This document shows, one piece after another, positions 1 through 7,209 of a stretch of DNA of 64,000 nt. Origin of the DNA: Qipengyuania mesophila (GTDB taxonomy: Bacteria > Pseudomonadota > Alphaproteobacteria > Sphingomonadales > Sphingomonadaceae); the NCBI RefSeq assembly GCF_019711655.1, contig NZ_JAIGNU010000001.1:1645501-1709500 (forward strand), given 5' to 3'. Every line of letters starts with the position of its first letter. Positions within the stretch are counted from its first letter, which is position 1. The notes under the pieces are model-generated. The model did no database searches. It was not told where the DNA came from and saw only the letters and a program-made list of their open reading frames with translations. Both the position numbers and the translations under genes were made by a program.

Positions 1-1446
1 GACCTGCTCTATGTCGCGCCCGAGCGTGCCAGCCAGCCCGCCTTCCGCGAGTTTCTGTCTGCCGCACCGCTATGCCTCTTCGCGGTGGACGAGGCGCATT
101 GCGTCTCCGAATGGGGACACGATTTCCGACCCGACTACCGCTTGCTGCGCGGGCTGATGGATGCCTTCCCCGAGGTCCCGCGGCTCGCGCTGACCGCCAC
201 CGCGGACCGCCAGACGCGCGCCGACGTGATGGCGCAGCTCGGTATCCCCGAGGACGGGCTGGTGCTCGCCGGCTTCGACCGGCCCAATATCCGCTATTCG
301 ATCCGCCACCGGGACAACCCGGTACGCCAGCTGACCGAGCTGATGGCGAGCGAGCCGGGACCGGGGATCGTCTATGCCCCCACCCGGCGCAAGGTCGAGG
401 AGCTGGCCGAGAAACTTGCCGCGGCCACGGGGCGCCCGGTGCTGCCCTATCACGCGGGGCTCGATGCCGAAGTGCGCGCGGCCAACCAGGCGGGTTTCGT
501 CGCCAGCGAGGACATGGTGATCGTCGCCACCGTCGCCTTCGGCATGGGGATAGACAAGCCCGACGTGCGTTTCGTCGCGCATGTCGGCGTGCCCAAGTCG
601 ATCGAGGGCTATTACCAGGAAACCGGGCGCGCGGGGCGCGACGGCGATCCGAGCCAGGCGGTGATGTTCTGGGGCGCGGGCGATTTCGCCACCGCGCGCC
701 AGCGGCTCGCCGAGGTCGACGAGGCCCGCCGCAGCGCCGAGCGCGCGCGGCTCGATGCGCTCGCCGGGCTTGTCGAAACCGCCGGATGCCGCCGCGCGGT
801 GCTGCTCCGCCATTTCGGCGAGGATCCACCGAGCACCTGCGGCAATTGCGACAATTGCCTCGAACAGCCGAGCGTGACCGACGTCACCGAGCTGGCGCGC
901 AAGCTGCTCTCGGCGGTCTACCGGACGGGGCAGAGCTTCGGCATGGGGCATCTGCAGAAGGTGCTCACCGGGAACGAGGACGAGCGCGTGCGCCAGCGCG
1001 GGCATGACCGGCTGAGCGTCTTCGGCATCGTCGAGGGCGAGGACGCGCGGCTGCTCCAGCCGCTGTCGCGCGCGCTGCAGGCGCGCGGCGACCTCGTCGC
1101 GACCGAGCATGGCGGGCTGGCGCTCGGCGGATCGGCGCGCTCGATCCTCAAGGGCGAGAGCGGGGTCGAGATCGTCATTCCGCCCAAGCGGCAGCGCGGG
1201 CGGCGCGGTGATGCGGCGCCCAACCCTGTCGGCGATCCGCTGTTCGAGGCGCTGCGCGCGCTGCGCAAGGAGCTGGCCGAGGAGGCGCAGGTCCCGCCCT
1301 ATGTCATTTTCCACGACTCGACGCTGCGCGAAATGGCGGCGAACCGACCCGCAACGCTCGCACAATTGGCTCAACTGCCGGGCGTCGGGGCGAAGAAGCT
1401 CGAGGCCTATGGCGAACGCTTCCTGCTTGAGATCGCCCGCCATTGA
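1..1446 (+). CDS. recQ: ATP-dependent DNA helicase RecQ (5' end cut off)
   Basis: RecQ is a 3'-5' DNA helicase that unwinds duplex and branched DNA in recombinational repair. The window starts inside the gene, so only the last 481 residues are present and helicase motifs 0, I and Ia are missing. Visible are the DEAHC Walker B box (fragment residues 30-34), the TATA of motif III, motif VI with QETGRAGRDG near residue 205, and the zinc-site cysteines of the RQC region (GC near 263, CGNCDNC near 280-287). A C-terminal HRDC domain (about 415-481) carries the helix-hairpin PGVGAKKLEAYG. The reading frame is open from base 1 to the TGA at 1444-1446. This domain order is diagnostic for bacterial RecQ. 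Confidence 0.96.
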   Translation, partial: DLLYVAPERASQPAFREFLSAAPLCLFAVDEAHCVSEWGHDFRPDYRLLRGLMDAFPEVPRLALTATADRQTRADVMAQLGIPEDGLVLAGFDRPNIRYSIRHRDNPVRQLTELMASEPGPGIVYAPTRRKVEELAEKLAAATGRPVLPYHAGLDAEVRAANQAGFVASEDMVIVATVAFGMGIDKPDVRFVAHVGVPKSIEGYYQETGRAGRDGDPSQAVMFWGAGDFATARQRLAEVDEARRSAERARLDALAGLVETAGCRRAVLLRHFGEDPPSTCGNCDNCLEQPSVTDVTELARKLLSAVYRTGQSFGMGHLQKVLTGNEDERVRQRGHDRLSVFGIVEGEDARLLQPLSRALQARGDLVATEHGGLALGGSARSILKGESGVEIVIPPKRQRGRRGDAAPNPVGDPLFEALRALRKELAEEAQVPPYVIFHDSTLREMAANRPATLAQLAQLPGVGAKKLEAYGERFLLEIARH

Positions 1447-1461
1447 CCGAGTGGCCTGCCT

Positions 1462-1489
1462 GATATAAATATGATATCATAATTATATC
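1462..1489. promoter_or_regulatory. 28-bp near-perfect palindrome in the promoter region of the SPFH operon
   Basis: The AT-rich stretch between recQ and the SPFH gene is a 28-bp dyad centred on GATATC. Arms of 14 bases match their reverse complements except for one base pair (positions 8 and 21 of the site). The core ATGATATCAT is itself a perfect palindrome, and the outer parts are GATATAA and TTATATC. It ends one base before the AAGGAG ribosome site (1491-1496), so a bound protein would cover the promoter. It looks like an operator. The ribbon-helix-helix protein encoded at 2440-2631 in the same operon is an obvious candidate ligand, but that is inference. Confidence 0.6.
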
Positions 1490-1505
1490 GAAGGAGCGAT
1501 TCGTC

Positions 1506-2417
1506 ATGTCGGTCGAACTCAAGGGAATGAACACCAGTACCGAACGGGCCGGGTCGAGCTTCAGCGGCTATCCCATGCTCGCGCTGATCCTCGTCCTGCT
1601 GGCGCTGGTGGCGTGGAATCTTTCGGGCAGTCTCCCGCCCTACGGCGCGACCAAGGCCGAAAAGCTGATCTTCGTCGGCCTGCTTGTGGGGCCGCTCCTC
1701 CTGCTTGGCTTCCTCGCTGCCGGCTTCTTCATGATCCAGCCCAACCAGGCCGCGGTGCTGACGCTGTTCGGCGAATATCGCGGGACCGAACGGCGCGAAG
1801 GGCTACGCTGGATCTGGCCGTGGATGGGCAAGAACAAGATCTCGGTTCGCGCGCACAACATCCATTCCGAACGGGTCAAGATCAACGACCTTCGCGGCAA
1901 TCCGATCGAGATCGCCTGCAACGTCGTGTGGCGCGTCGCCGATACCGCACAGGCGAGCTTCGACGTCGACGACTACAAGGCCTTCGTGAACATCCAGATC
2001 GAGGCCGGGCTGCGCACGGTGGGTTCGCGCCATCCCTATGACGATTTCGAGGGCGAGGAGGTGACGCTGCGCGGCAGCGTCGACGTCATCAACCGCGAGC
2101 TGCTCGAGGAGCTCAACGATCGCCTGCGCGTCGCGGGCATCCTCGTCGACGAGGCGGGGCTGACCCACCTCGCCTATGCCAGCGAGATCGCCAGCGCAAT
2201 GCTCAAGCGGCAGCAGGCCGATGCGATCATCGCCGCGCGCGCCAAGATCGTGCTCGGCGCGGTCGGCATGGTCGAGGATGCGCTCACCAAGCTGGCGCAG
2301 GACGACATCGTCGAGCTCGACGGCGAACGCCGCGCGGCGATGGTCTCGAACCTGATGGTCGTGCTCTGCGGCGACAAGGAAGCGCATCCGGTCGTCAACG
2401 CCGGCTCGCTCTACTAG
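1506..2417 (+). CDS. SPFH (band 7/stomatin-prohibitin) domain membrane protein
   Basis: A 303-residue SPFH protein, a family that forms membrane-anchored oligomeric scaffolds in lipid microdomains. Two hydrophobic segments (about residues 22-40 and 57-80) anchor it. After them comes the typical entry into the SPFH fold ([24 protein letters not shown] is the junction, first 20: [20 protein letters not shown]), then the SPFH domain (about 90-260) and an alanine-rich helical tail. The ATG at 1506 has AAGGAG 9 bases upstream. It heads an apparent operon with a ribbon-helix-helix regulator and two small membrane proteins, behind a 28-bp palindrome. The family assignment is firm; the cellular role here is unknown. 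Confidence 0.9.
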   Translation: MSVELKGMNTSTERAGSSFSGYPMLALILVLLALVAWNLSGSLPPYGATKAEKLIFVGLLVGPLLLLGFLAAGFFMIQPNQAAVLTLFGEYRGTERREGLRWIWPWMGKNKISVRAHNIHSERVKINDLRGNPIEIACNVVWRVADTAQASFDVDDYKAFVNIQIEAGLRTVGSRHPYDDFEGEEVTLRGSVDVINRELLEELNDRLRVAGILVDEAGLTHLAYASEIASAMLKRQQADAIIAARAKIVLGAVGMVEDALTKLAQDDIVELDGERRAAMVSNLMVVLCGDKEAHPVVNAGSLY

Positions 2418-2439
2418 GGCGCAGAGGCGGACAGGTCCG

Positions 2440-2631
2440 ATGTCCAAGAAGGCCTTCGCCTTGCGGCTCGATCCGGCGGTCCACGCCGCGATCGAGCGGC
2501 TGGCCGCGGCCGAGCTGCGCAGTGCCAATGCCCAGATCGAAATGCTCCTGCGCGAAGCGCTCGCCAGACGCGGGGTCGAGGTGCCCGCATCGCGACCGCC
2601 CCGCCGGGGGCGACCGAAAAAGGATGATTAA
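2440..2631 (+). CDS. Small ribbon-helix-helix (Arc-like) DNA-binding protein
   Basis: A 63-residue protein. The strand KKAFALRLDPAVHAAIERLA followed by two helices (about residues 10-45) is the ribbon-helix-helix fold of Arc/MetJ-type regulators, which bind palindromic operators as dimers. The tail after residue 45 is basic and proline-rich (RPPRRGRPKKDD) and could give extra DNA contacts. It lies 22 bases after the SPFH gene in the same operon. The obvious guess is autoregulation through the palindrome at 1462-1489. No toxin-like partner is adjacent, so I do not call it an antitoxin. Confidence 0.85.
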   Translation: MSKKAFALRLDPAVHAAIERLAAAELRSANAQIEMLLREALARRGVEVPASRPPRRGRPKKDD

Positions 2632-2632
2632 G

Positions 2633-2737
2633 ATGACGTTGCTACACTCGCTTGCCGGCGCTTGCCTCCTGGCGGCTGCGGGCACCACGCCCCTCGCCGC
2701 GCCGACGGCGCAGTCCGACAGGCAGGACGGCGAATGA
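2633..2737 (+). CDS. Putative 34-residue secreted or membrane microprotein
   Basis: A short frame beginning 1 base after the regulator stop and ending in the ATGA that starts the next gene. The peptide begins MTLLHSLAGACLLAAAGTT and has a hydrophobic core (residues 3-17) followed by a short polar tail, as in a signal peptide or single-span microprotein. An in-frame ATG at 2624 (inside the regulator gene) would add MIK. The tight packing (1-base gap upstream, 4-base overlap downstream) argues for real translation, at least to couple the next gene. Function unknown. Confidence 0.45.
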   Translation: MTLLHSLAGACLLAAAGTTPLAAPTAQSDRQDGE

Positions 2738-2997
2738 CCGATCCCAACGACGGCGCGTGGTTCGCTCCCAAGCGCTTCGGCTATGGCTGCGGGCTGCCGA
2801 TCGCGCGGCAGGGCTGGGCGCTGCTCGCGGGATATCTCCTCGTCGTCGGGCTTTGCGTTCAGCTCGCCCAATGGGACCCGGATGTCGGCATGATCGGGGC
2901 GCTAGCGCTGTTCGTCCCCGCGACCGCGGTCTTCCTCGTCATTGCGGCGTGGAAGACACGCGGCGGATGGCGCTGGCGCTGGGGCGGCGAGGACTGA
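2734..2997 (+). CDS. Small two-span membrane protein of the SPFH operon
   Basis: An 87-residue protein with two hydrophobic segments (about residues 27-45 and 54-75), a polar N-terminus (MTDPNDGAWFAPKRFGYGCG) and a basic, tryptophan-rich C-terminus (TRGGWRWRWGGED). The ATG at 2734 overlaps the stop of the upstream 34-residue frame (ATGA). The reading frame is also open upstream, but the residues there do not look native. As last gene of the SPFH cluster it may be a membrane partner of the SPFH protein. I do not recognise a named family. Confidence 0.75.
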   Translation: MTDPNDGAWFAPKRFGYGCGLPIARQGWALLAGYLLVVGLCVQLAQWDPDVGMIGALALFVPATAVFLVIAAWKTRGGWRWRWGGED

Positions 2998-3005
2998 CGC
3001 CGCTC

Positions 3006-3032
3006 GCGTGGTTATTCCGATGTTAACCACGC
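3006..3032. other. Perfect 9-bp inverted repeat around a possible start codon
   Basis: GCGTGGTTA (3006-3014) and TAACCACGC (3024-3032) are perfect reverse complements with a 9-base loop that contains the ATG at 3020. It could end transcription of the SPFH operon (no T-run follows), act as a DNA operator, or sequester the start of the next gene. Confidence 0.55.
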
Positions 3033-4036
3033 AGCCCTATTCCGGCCTGATGGACTCGCCTTTCGCCCAGCCCGCCGCGCGCCTTCCCCGCTGGCTTCTC
3101 GCCGCCGTCGGAGCTGTCGCGGTAAGCGCCATCCCGCTGGCCGCACTGCTCGCGCAGGGGCGCGGACCAGCCAGCTTCACCGTCGCCGAAACCGGGCGCG
3201 GCTACGGCTCGCTCCAGGCGGCGGTCGATGCGATCGGCGATCGCGAAGGCACCGTGATCATCGCTTCGGGCAATTGGAACGAATGCGCCGTGCAGGACGC
3301 CGGCGTGGTCCATTTCCGCGCCGCGGAACCCGGCAAGGCGCTGCTCGGCGGCAAGGCCTGCGAAGGCAAGGCCGCGCTGGTCCTGCGCGGACGCGGCGCG
3401 AGCGTCGAGGGCCTGGTCTTCGCCGATCTCGCGGTCGATGACGGCAATGGGGCGGGCATCCGTCTCGAACAGGGGCCGCTGCGCGTTTCGCAGAGCTGGT
3501 TCCGCGACAGCCAGCAGGGCATCATGACCACCAACGGCGTCGACAGCGAGCTGGTGGTCGACAAGTCGACCTTCACCCGCCTCGGCACCTGCGAGAATTC
3601 GGCCGGCTGCGCGCATTCGATCTATGCCGGCGACTATGGCCGCGTCACCGTGACCCGCAGCCGCTTCGAACAGGGCACCGGCGGGCATTACCTCAAGTCG
3701 CGCGCGGCGCGCATCGTGGTCGAGGAATGTAGCTTCGACGATGCCAACGGCCACGGCACCAACTACCTCATCGACCTCCCCAACGGCGGCAGCGGCGCGA
3801 TTCGCGGCAACTGGTTCGTCCAGGGGCGCGACAAGGACAATTGGTCGGCGATGATCGCGATCGGCGCCGAGGGCGCGCGCTATACCTCTGACGGGCTCGT
3901 GATCGCCGACAACGACGCGCGGCTCGTGCCCAACCTCGCGCGCAGCCCGGCCTTCGTTGCCGACTGGACCGGCGATTCGCTCGTTTTCGGCGACAACACG
4001 CTTGGCCCCAATGTCCGCCGTTTCGAGCGGCGCTAG
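3020..4036 (+). CDS. Exported right-handed beta-helix (pectate-lyase-like fold) protein
   Basis: A 338-residue protein with one hydrophobic segment near the N-terminus (RLPRWLLAAVGAVAVSAIPL, an export signal or anchor), then repeated short strands typical of a parallel beta-helix. It opens with the usual entry turn (GYGSLQAAVDAIGDREGTVI), followed by repeats such as VSQSWFRDSQQGI, VDKSTFTRLG, VTRSRFEQG, VEECSFDDANG and IRGNWFVQG. Members bind or cleave polysaccharides, but no catalytic site can be assigned here. The start is uncertain: ATG at 3020 lies in the loop of a hairpin, ATG at 3050 gives MDSPFAQPAARLP; neither has a clear ribosome site. Confidence 0.75.
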   Translation: MLTTQPYSGLMDSPFAQPAARLPRWLLAAVGAVAVSAIPLAALLAQGRGPASFTVAETGRGYGSLQAAVDAIGDREGTVIIASGNWNECAVQDAGVVHFRAAEPGKALLGGKACEGKAALVLRGRGASVEGLVFADLAVDDGNGAGIRLEQGPLRVSQSWFRDSQQGIMTTNGVDSELVVDKSTFTRLGTCENSAGCAHSIYAGDYGRVTVTRSRFEQGTGGHYLKSRAARIVVEECSFDDANGHGTNYLIDLPNGGSGAIRGNWFVQGRDKDNWSAMIAIGAEGARYTSDGLVIADNDARLVPNLARSPAFVADWTGDSLVFGDNTLGPNVRRFERR

Positions 4037-4040
4037 CCAG

Positions 4041-4766
4041 CTAGCCGGCGGGCTTCGGCCCCAGCCCCATCTCGCCGAGCAGGGCATTCGCCCGTGCGAC
4101 CAGCCGTTCGCGATCGGCGGCGCCGAGCTGCTCCCACAGCCCCTGCAGATAGCGCGCGGCGGTTTCGTCGCCCAGCTGGTCGGCGATCAGCCAATAGGCC
4201 ACCGCTTCCTCGACGTCTTGCTCGACGCCTTCTCCGCGCGCGTAGAGTACGCCCAGCCCTTCGAAGCCGTGCGGCTCGCCCAGCCGGGCGGCCATTTCGT
4301 AGTGCATGCGCGCCTTGGCAAAGTCCTGCGGGACTCCACGGCCCATGGCGTACATCACGGCCAGGCTGGTCATCGCCTGGGTATTGCCCTGATAGACCGC
4401 CTGCTTGAACAGCAGCACCGCGTCCGCCGTATCGCCGGGGGCGGTTCCCTCGTCGATCATCACCCCGAGCCGCCAGCGCGCCGTGGCATCGCCCTTTTCG
4501 GCGGCTTGGCGATAGAGCTCGGCGGCCCTGCCCGGATTCGCGGGCACGCCGCGCCCCTCCTCGTAATAGTGGGCCAGTTCGGCAAGCGCCGCGACATCGC
4601 CCGAATTCGCCGCCTGTTCGACGAGAGCGAAGGCCTCGGCCTCCTTCCCCTGCTCCGAAAGTGCCTGCGCCTCGCCCGGAGGTGCATTGCCGAGCAGCAG
4701 CGCGCCGGCGAGCGCCAGCATGGCCGATTTCAAACGGTGCCGATCGTGCATCACCCTATCCCTCAT
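4041..4766 (-). CDS. Periplasmic Sel1-repeat (TPR-like) protein
   Basis: A 241-residue protein with a signal peptide (LKSAMLALAGALLLGNAPPGEA) and about five Sel1-like repeats from residue 35 on. Examples are ALAELAHYYEEGRGVPANP, SLAVMYAMGRGVPQDFAKAR and GLGVLYARGEGVEQDVEEAV. Sel1 repeats stack into a solenoid that mediates protein contacts. Its ATG overlaps the stop of the acetyltransferase gene (ATGA, 4763-4766). It is thus the last gene of the exonuclease-ribA-acetyltransferase operon. No catalytic domain is visible. Confidence 0.85.
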   Translation of the reverse strand: MRDRVMHDRHRLKSAMLALAGALLLGNAPPGEAQALSEQGKEAEAFALVEQAANSGDVAALAELAHYYEEGRGVPANPGRAAELYRQAAEKGDATARWRLGVMIDEGTAPGDTADAVLLFKQAVYQGNTQAMTSLAVMYAMGRGVPQDFAKARMHYEMAARLGEPHGFEGLGVLYARGEGVEQDVEEAVAYWLIADQLGDETAARYLQGLWEQLGAADRERLVARANALLGEMGLGPKPAG

Positions 4767-5263
4767 CCGAACGCCCTGGCGTAGGTCACGATAGCCTGCG
4801 GTGCCTCGCCTTCAAGCACAAGTCGCTGGAAATACTCGGCTGGCGGGCCGGGATGGCGCAGTGCCGGATCCGCTTCGAAGCCGAAGCGTGCGTAATAGGC
4901 CGGGTCGCCGAGCAGCACGATGCCCCGCGCGCCGCGCGCCCGCAGATCGGCAATGCCGCGCTGCACCAGAGCCGAACCGATCCCCTGGCGGTGGTACTCG
5001 GGCCAGACGCTGACCGGTCCCAGCCCGTACCAGCCGGCACGGCCGTCGGTGAGCGTCACCGGCGAGAAGGCGATATGGCCGACAATCTGCCCGGCATGTT
5101 CCGCCACCAGCGAGAGCGCGAGGTCGCCGTCGGCGCGCAGGCGGTCGACCAGCTCCGCCTCGTCGCCGTCGCTGAAGGGCAAGTTGCGGAACGCCGCCTC
5201 GGTCAGCGCGAAAATGGTAGCCGCGTCGCCCGGCGCTTCGGGCCGGATCGTCGCCGTGATCAC
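4763..5263 (-). CDS. GNAT-family N-acetyltransferase
   Basis: A 166-residue enzyme that should transfer an acetyl group from acetyl-CoA to an unknown amine. The GNAT fold is clear: N-terminal IRPEAPGDAATIFALTEAAF, then motif A with GLGPVSVWPEYHRQGIGSAL (acetyl-CoA pyrophosphate loop QGIGSA), then YYARFGFEADP. The predicted GTG start overlaps the stop of ribA (GTGA, 5260-5263), and the C-terminal TGA overlaps the next ATG. The YARFGF type resembles the YhbS-like acetyltransferases. Substrate unknown. Confidence 0.88.
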   Translation of the reverse strand: MITATIRPEAPGDAATIFALTEAAFRNLPFSDGDEAELVDRLRADGDLALSLVAEHAGQIVGHIAFSPVTLTDGRAGWYGLGPVSVWPEYHRQGIGSALVQRGIADLRARGARGIVLLGDPAYYARFGFEADPALRHPGPPAEYFQRLVLEGEAPQAIVTYARAFG

Positions 5264-6318
5264 AGGATATGGCCGGAACGGTCGCGCTTGGTGGCGAGAT
5301 AGCGGGCGTTGTGCGGATTGTCGGGCAGCGCATGCGGCACGCGTTCGGCGACCGTGACCCCTTCGGCCTCGAGCGCGGCCACCTTGGCGGGATTGTTGGT
5401 CATCAGCCGGATCGCCTTGACCCCGAGCAGGGCGAGCATGCGCGCGGCGGTGGGGAAGTCGCGCGCCTCGTCGGGCAGGCCGAGGCGGGTGTTGGCGTCG
5501 ACCGTGTCGAACCCCTGGTCCTGCAGGCGATAGGCGCGCAGCTTGTTGATCAGCCCGATCCCGCGTCCTTCCTGCCGCAGGTAGAGCAGCACGCCCCAAC
5601 CGCCCTTGGCGGCCTCATCGGCCATGGCATGGAGCGCGGCATCGAGCTGGGGCCCGCAGTCGCATTTGAGACTGCCGAGAATGTCGCCGGTGAGGCATTC
5701 CGAATGCAGCCGCACCAGCGGTGGTCGGTCGGAGGCCTGCTCGCCGATCACCAGCGCGACATGCTCGCGCGTGTCGTCGGGGCTGCGAAAGGCGACGATC
5801 CGCGCATCCTCGGCCGCGGTGACCGGTAGCCGTGCGCGCGAGGCCACCTGCAACCGTCCGGCATCGGCATAGGCCGCGACATCCTCGGCGGTGAGGGCAA
5901 CCGCTTCGCCTGCGCCCTGCGGATCGACGAGGAAGGCGGGCAGTACGCCCGCCATGCGTGCGAGCTCGAGCGCGGCGCGCGCCTGTTCCTCCCATGCGAG
6001 CGGCAGCGCCTTGAACGGCCCCTTCAAGGGATTGGCCATGTCGAGCGCGGGGTCGGCCACTGCCAGCGCGGCGGGCAGGTCGAACGCTTCGGCCCCGCGC
6101 ATCAGCACCGGCTGGCGCGGCACGGCGGCCTCGATCTGGTTGGCGAGCTTGAGCGTCGCCGCGCGGCTGGCGGAGATCAGCATCGCCTCGCCGGCGAGGT
6201 CGCCGAAGGCCGTCTCGACCGGCTGGAGCAGCGGTGCGCCCTCGATCGCCAGCGGCCAGCCGTGGCGCAGCGCGTCCACCGCCTGCGCCGCCCGGCGCGA
6301 AGGCGAGCGCTCGCTCAG
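5260..6318 (-). CDS. ribA: GTP cyclohydrolase II
   Basis: First enzyme of riboflavin synthesis, which opens GTP to 2,5-diamino-6-ribosylamino-pyrimidinone phosphate, formate and pyrophosphate. The C-terminal ~200 residues hold the catalytic domain: the zinc site SECLTGDILGSLKCDCGPQL, the GTP-binding RQEGRGIGL, and LMTNNPAKV. About 150 residues precede it as an extra N-terminal domain beyond the ~200-residue enterobacterial form. The proposed start is a CTG at 6318 that overlaps the stop of the exonuclease gene (CTGA) and has GGAG 8 bases upstream; a GTG at 6279 is the conventional alternative without a ribosome site. Residues between the two starts (RRAAQAVDALRHGW) look native. Confidence 0.9.
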   Translation of the reverse strand: MSERSPSRRAAQAVDALRHGWPLAIEGAPLLQPVETAFGDLAGEAMLISASRAATLKLANQIEAAVPRQPVLMRGAEAFDLPAALAVADPALDMANPLKGPFKALPLAWEEQARAALELARMAGVLPAFLVDPQGAGEAVALTAEDVAAYADAGRLQVASRARLPVTAAEDARIVAFRSPDDTREHVALVIGEQASDRPPLVRLHSECLTGDILGSLKCDCGPQLDAALHAMADEAAKGGWGVLLYLRQEGRGIGLINKLRAYRLQDQGFDTVDANTRLGLPDEARDFPTAARMLALLGVKAIRLMTNNPAKVAALEAEGVTVAERVPHALPDNPHNARYLATKRDRSGHIL

Positions 6319-7106
6319 AGCGTGAACTCCGTCACCAGCGGGACGTGGTCCGAGGGCTTGTCCCAGTCGCGCGCGTGCTCGTGCACCGCGTGGCCAGTCG
6401 CCTGCTTCGCGAGCTCGGGGCTGGCCCACATATGGTCGAGCCGGCGGCCGCGGTCGTTGGCCTTCCAGTCCTTCGAGCGGTAGCTCCACCAGCTGTAGTA
6501 GCGTTCGGGCGCCTTGATGTGCTCGCGCCCGATATCGGCCCAGCCATGCGCATCCATGAAGCGCTGCAGGCTCTCGACCTCGACCGGCGTGTGGCTGACC
6601 ACCTTGAGCAGCTGCTTGTGGTTCCACACGTCGCTTTCGAGCGGGGCGATGTTGAAATCGCCGACGATCAGCGTCGGCCGGTCGACTGCATCGGCCCAGC
6701 GCGTCATCCGCTCGAGGAAGTCGAGCTTCTGGCCGAACTTGGGGTTCACCTCGCGGTCGGGTTCGTCCCCGCCCGCGGGAACATAGACGTTTTCGACGAT
6801 CATCCCCTGGTGCTCGGTCAGCTCGACGCCGACGTGGCGCGCCTCGCCATTGTCCTGCCAGTCGTGGCGCGAGAATTCCTTCAATGGCGTTTTCGCCACG
6901 GTGGCGACGCCGTGATAGCCCTTCTGCCCGTGCACCGCGAAATGCTCGTAGCCGAGCGCGCGGAAGGCTTCGTAGGGGAACTGGTGCTCCTGGCACTTGA
7001 TCTCCTGCAGGCACAGCACGTCGGGCGCCTGCTCGGTGAGGAAGCGCTCGACGATCGGCATGCGCAGGCGGACGGAATTGATGTTCCAGGTAGCGATAGA
7101 AACCAT
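6315..7106 (-). CDS. xth: Exodeoxyribonuclease III
   Basis: A 263-residue apurinic/apyrimidinic endonuclease and 3'-5' exonuclease of base-excision repair. Signature motifs of the ExoIII/APE fold are present: IATWNINSVRLR at the start, CLQEIKCQ (metal-binding Glu), VYVPAGGDE, GDFNIAP (active-site Asp and Asn), DHMWAS and the C-terminal SDHVPLV catalytic Asp-His. The ATG at 7106 fits the conserved start MVSIATWN. First gene of a four-gene minus-strand operon in which every start overlaps the previous stop by four bases. Confidence 0.95.
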   Translation of the reverse strand: MVSIATWNINSVRLRMPIVERFLTEQAPDVLCLQEIKCQEHQFPYEAFRALGYEHFAVHGQKGYHGVATVAKTPLKEFSRHDWQDNGEARHVGVELTEHQGMIVENVYVPAGGDEPDREVNPKFGQKLDFLERMTRWADAVDRPTLIVGDFNIAPLESDVWNHKQLLKVVSHTPVEVESLQRFMDAHGWADIGREHIKAPERYYSWWSYRSKDWKANDRGRRLDHMWASPELAKQATGHAVHEHARDWDKPSDHVPLVTEFTL

Positions 7107-7209
7107 GCCGAGCGGGTTAGGTGAGCGCCCCCGATGCCGCAAGCGTCATGCTTCCTTCGCACACCGCGCTGATATAGGGCGACGCCAGAAACCTGCCGGG
7201 AGAGCCACG

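Noticed and set aside
70-1443. Long open frame (about 457 codons) antisense to recQ
   Set aside because: It mirrors the codon periodicity of recQ in GC-rich DNA; the sense product has clear helicase motifs and the antisense product has none.
2440-2631. Toxin-antitoxin antitoxin
   Set aside because: The ribbon-helix-helix fold fits, but no toxin-like gene adjoins it; neighbours are membrane proteins of an SPFH operon.
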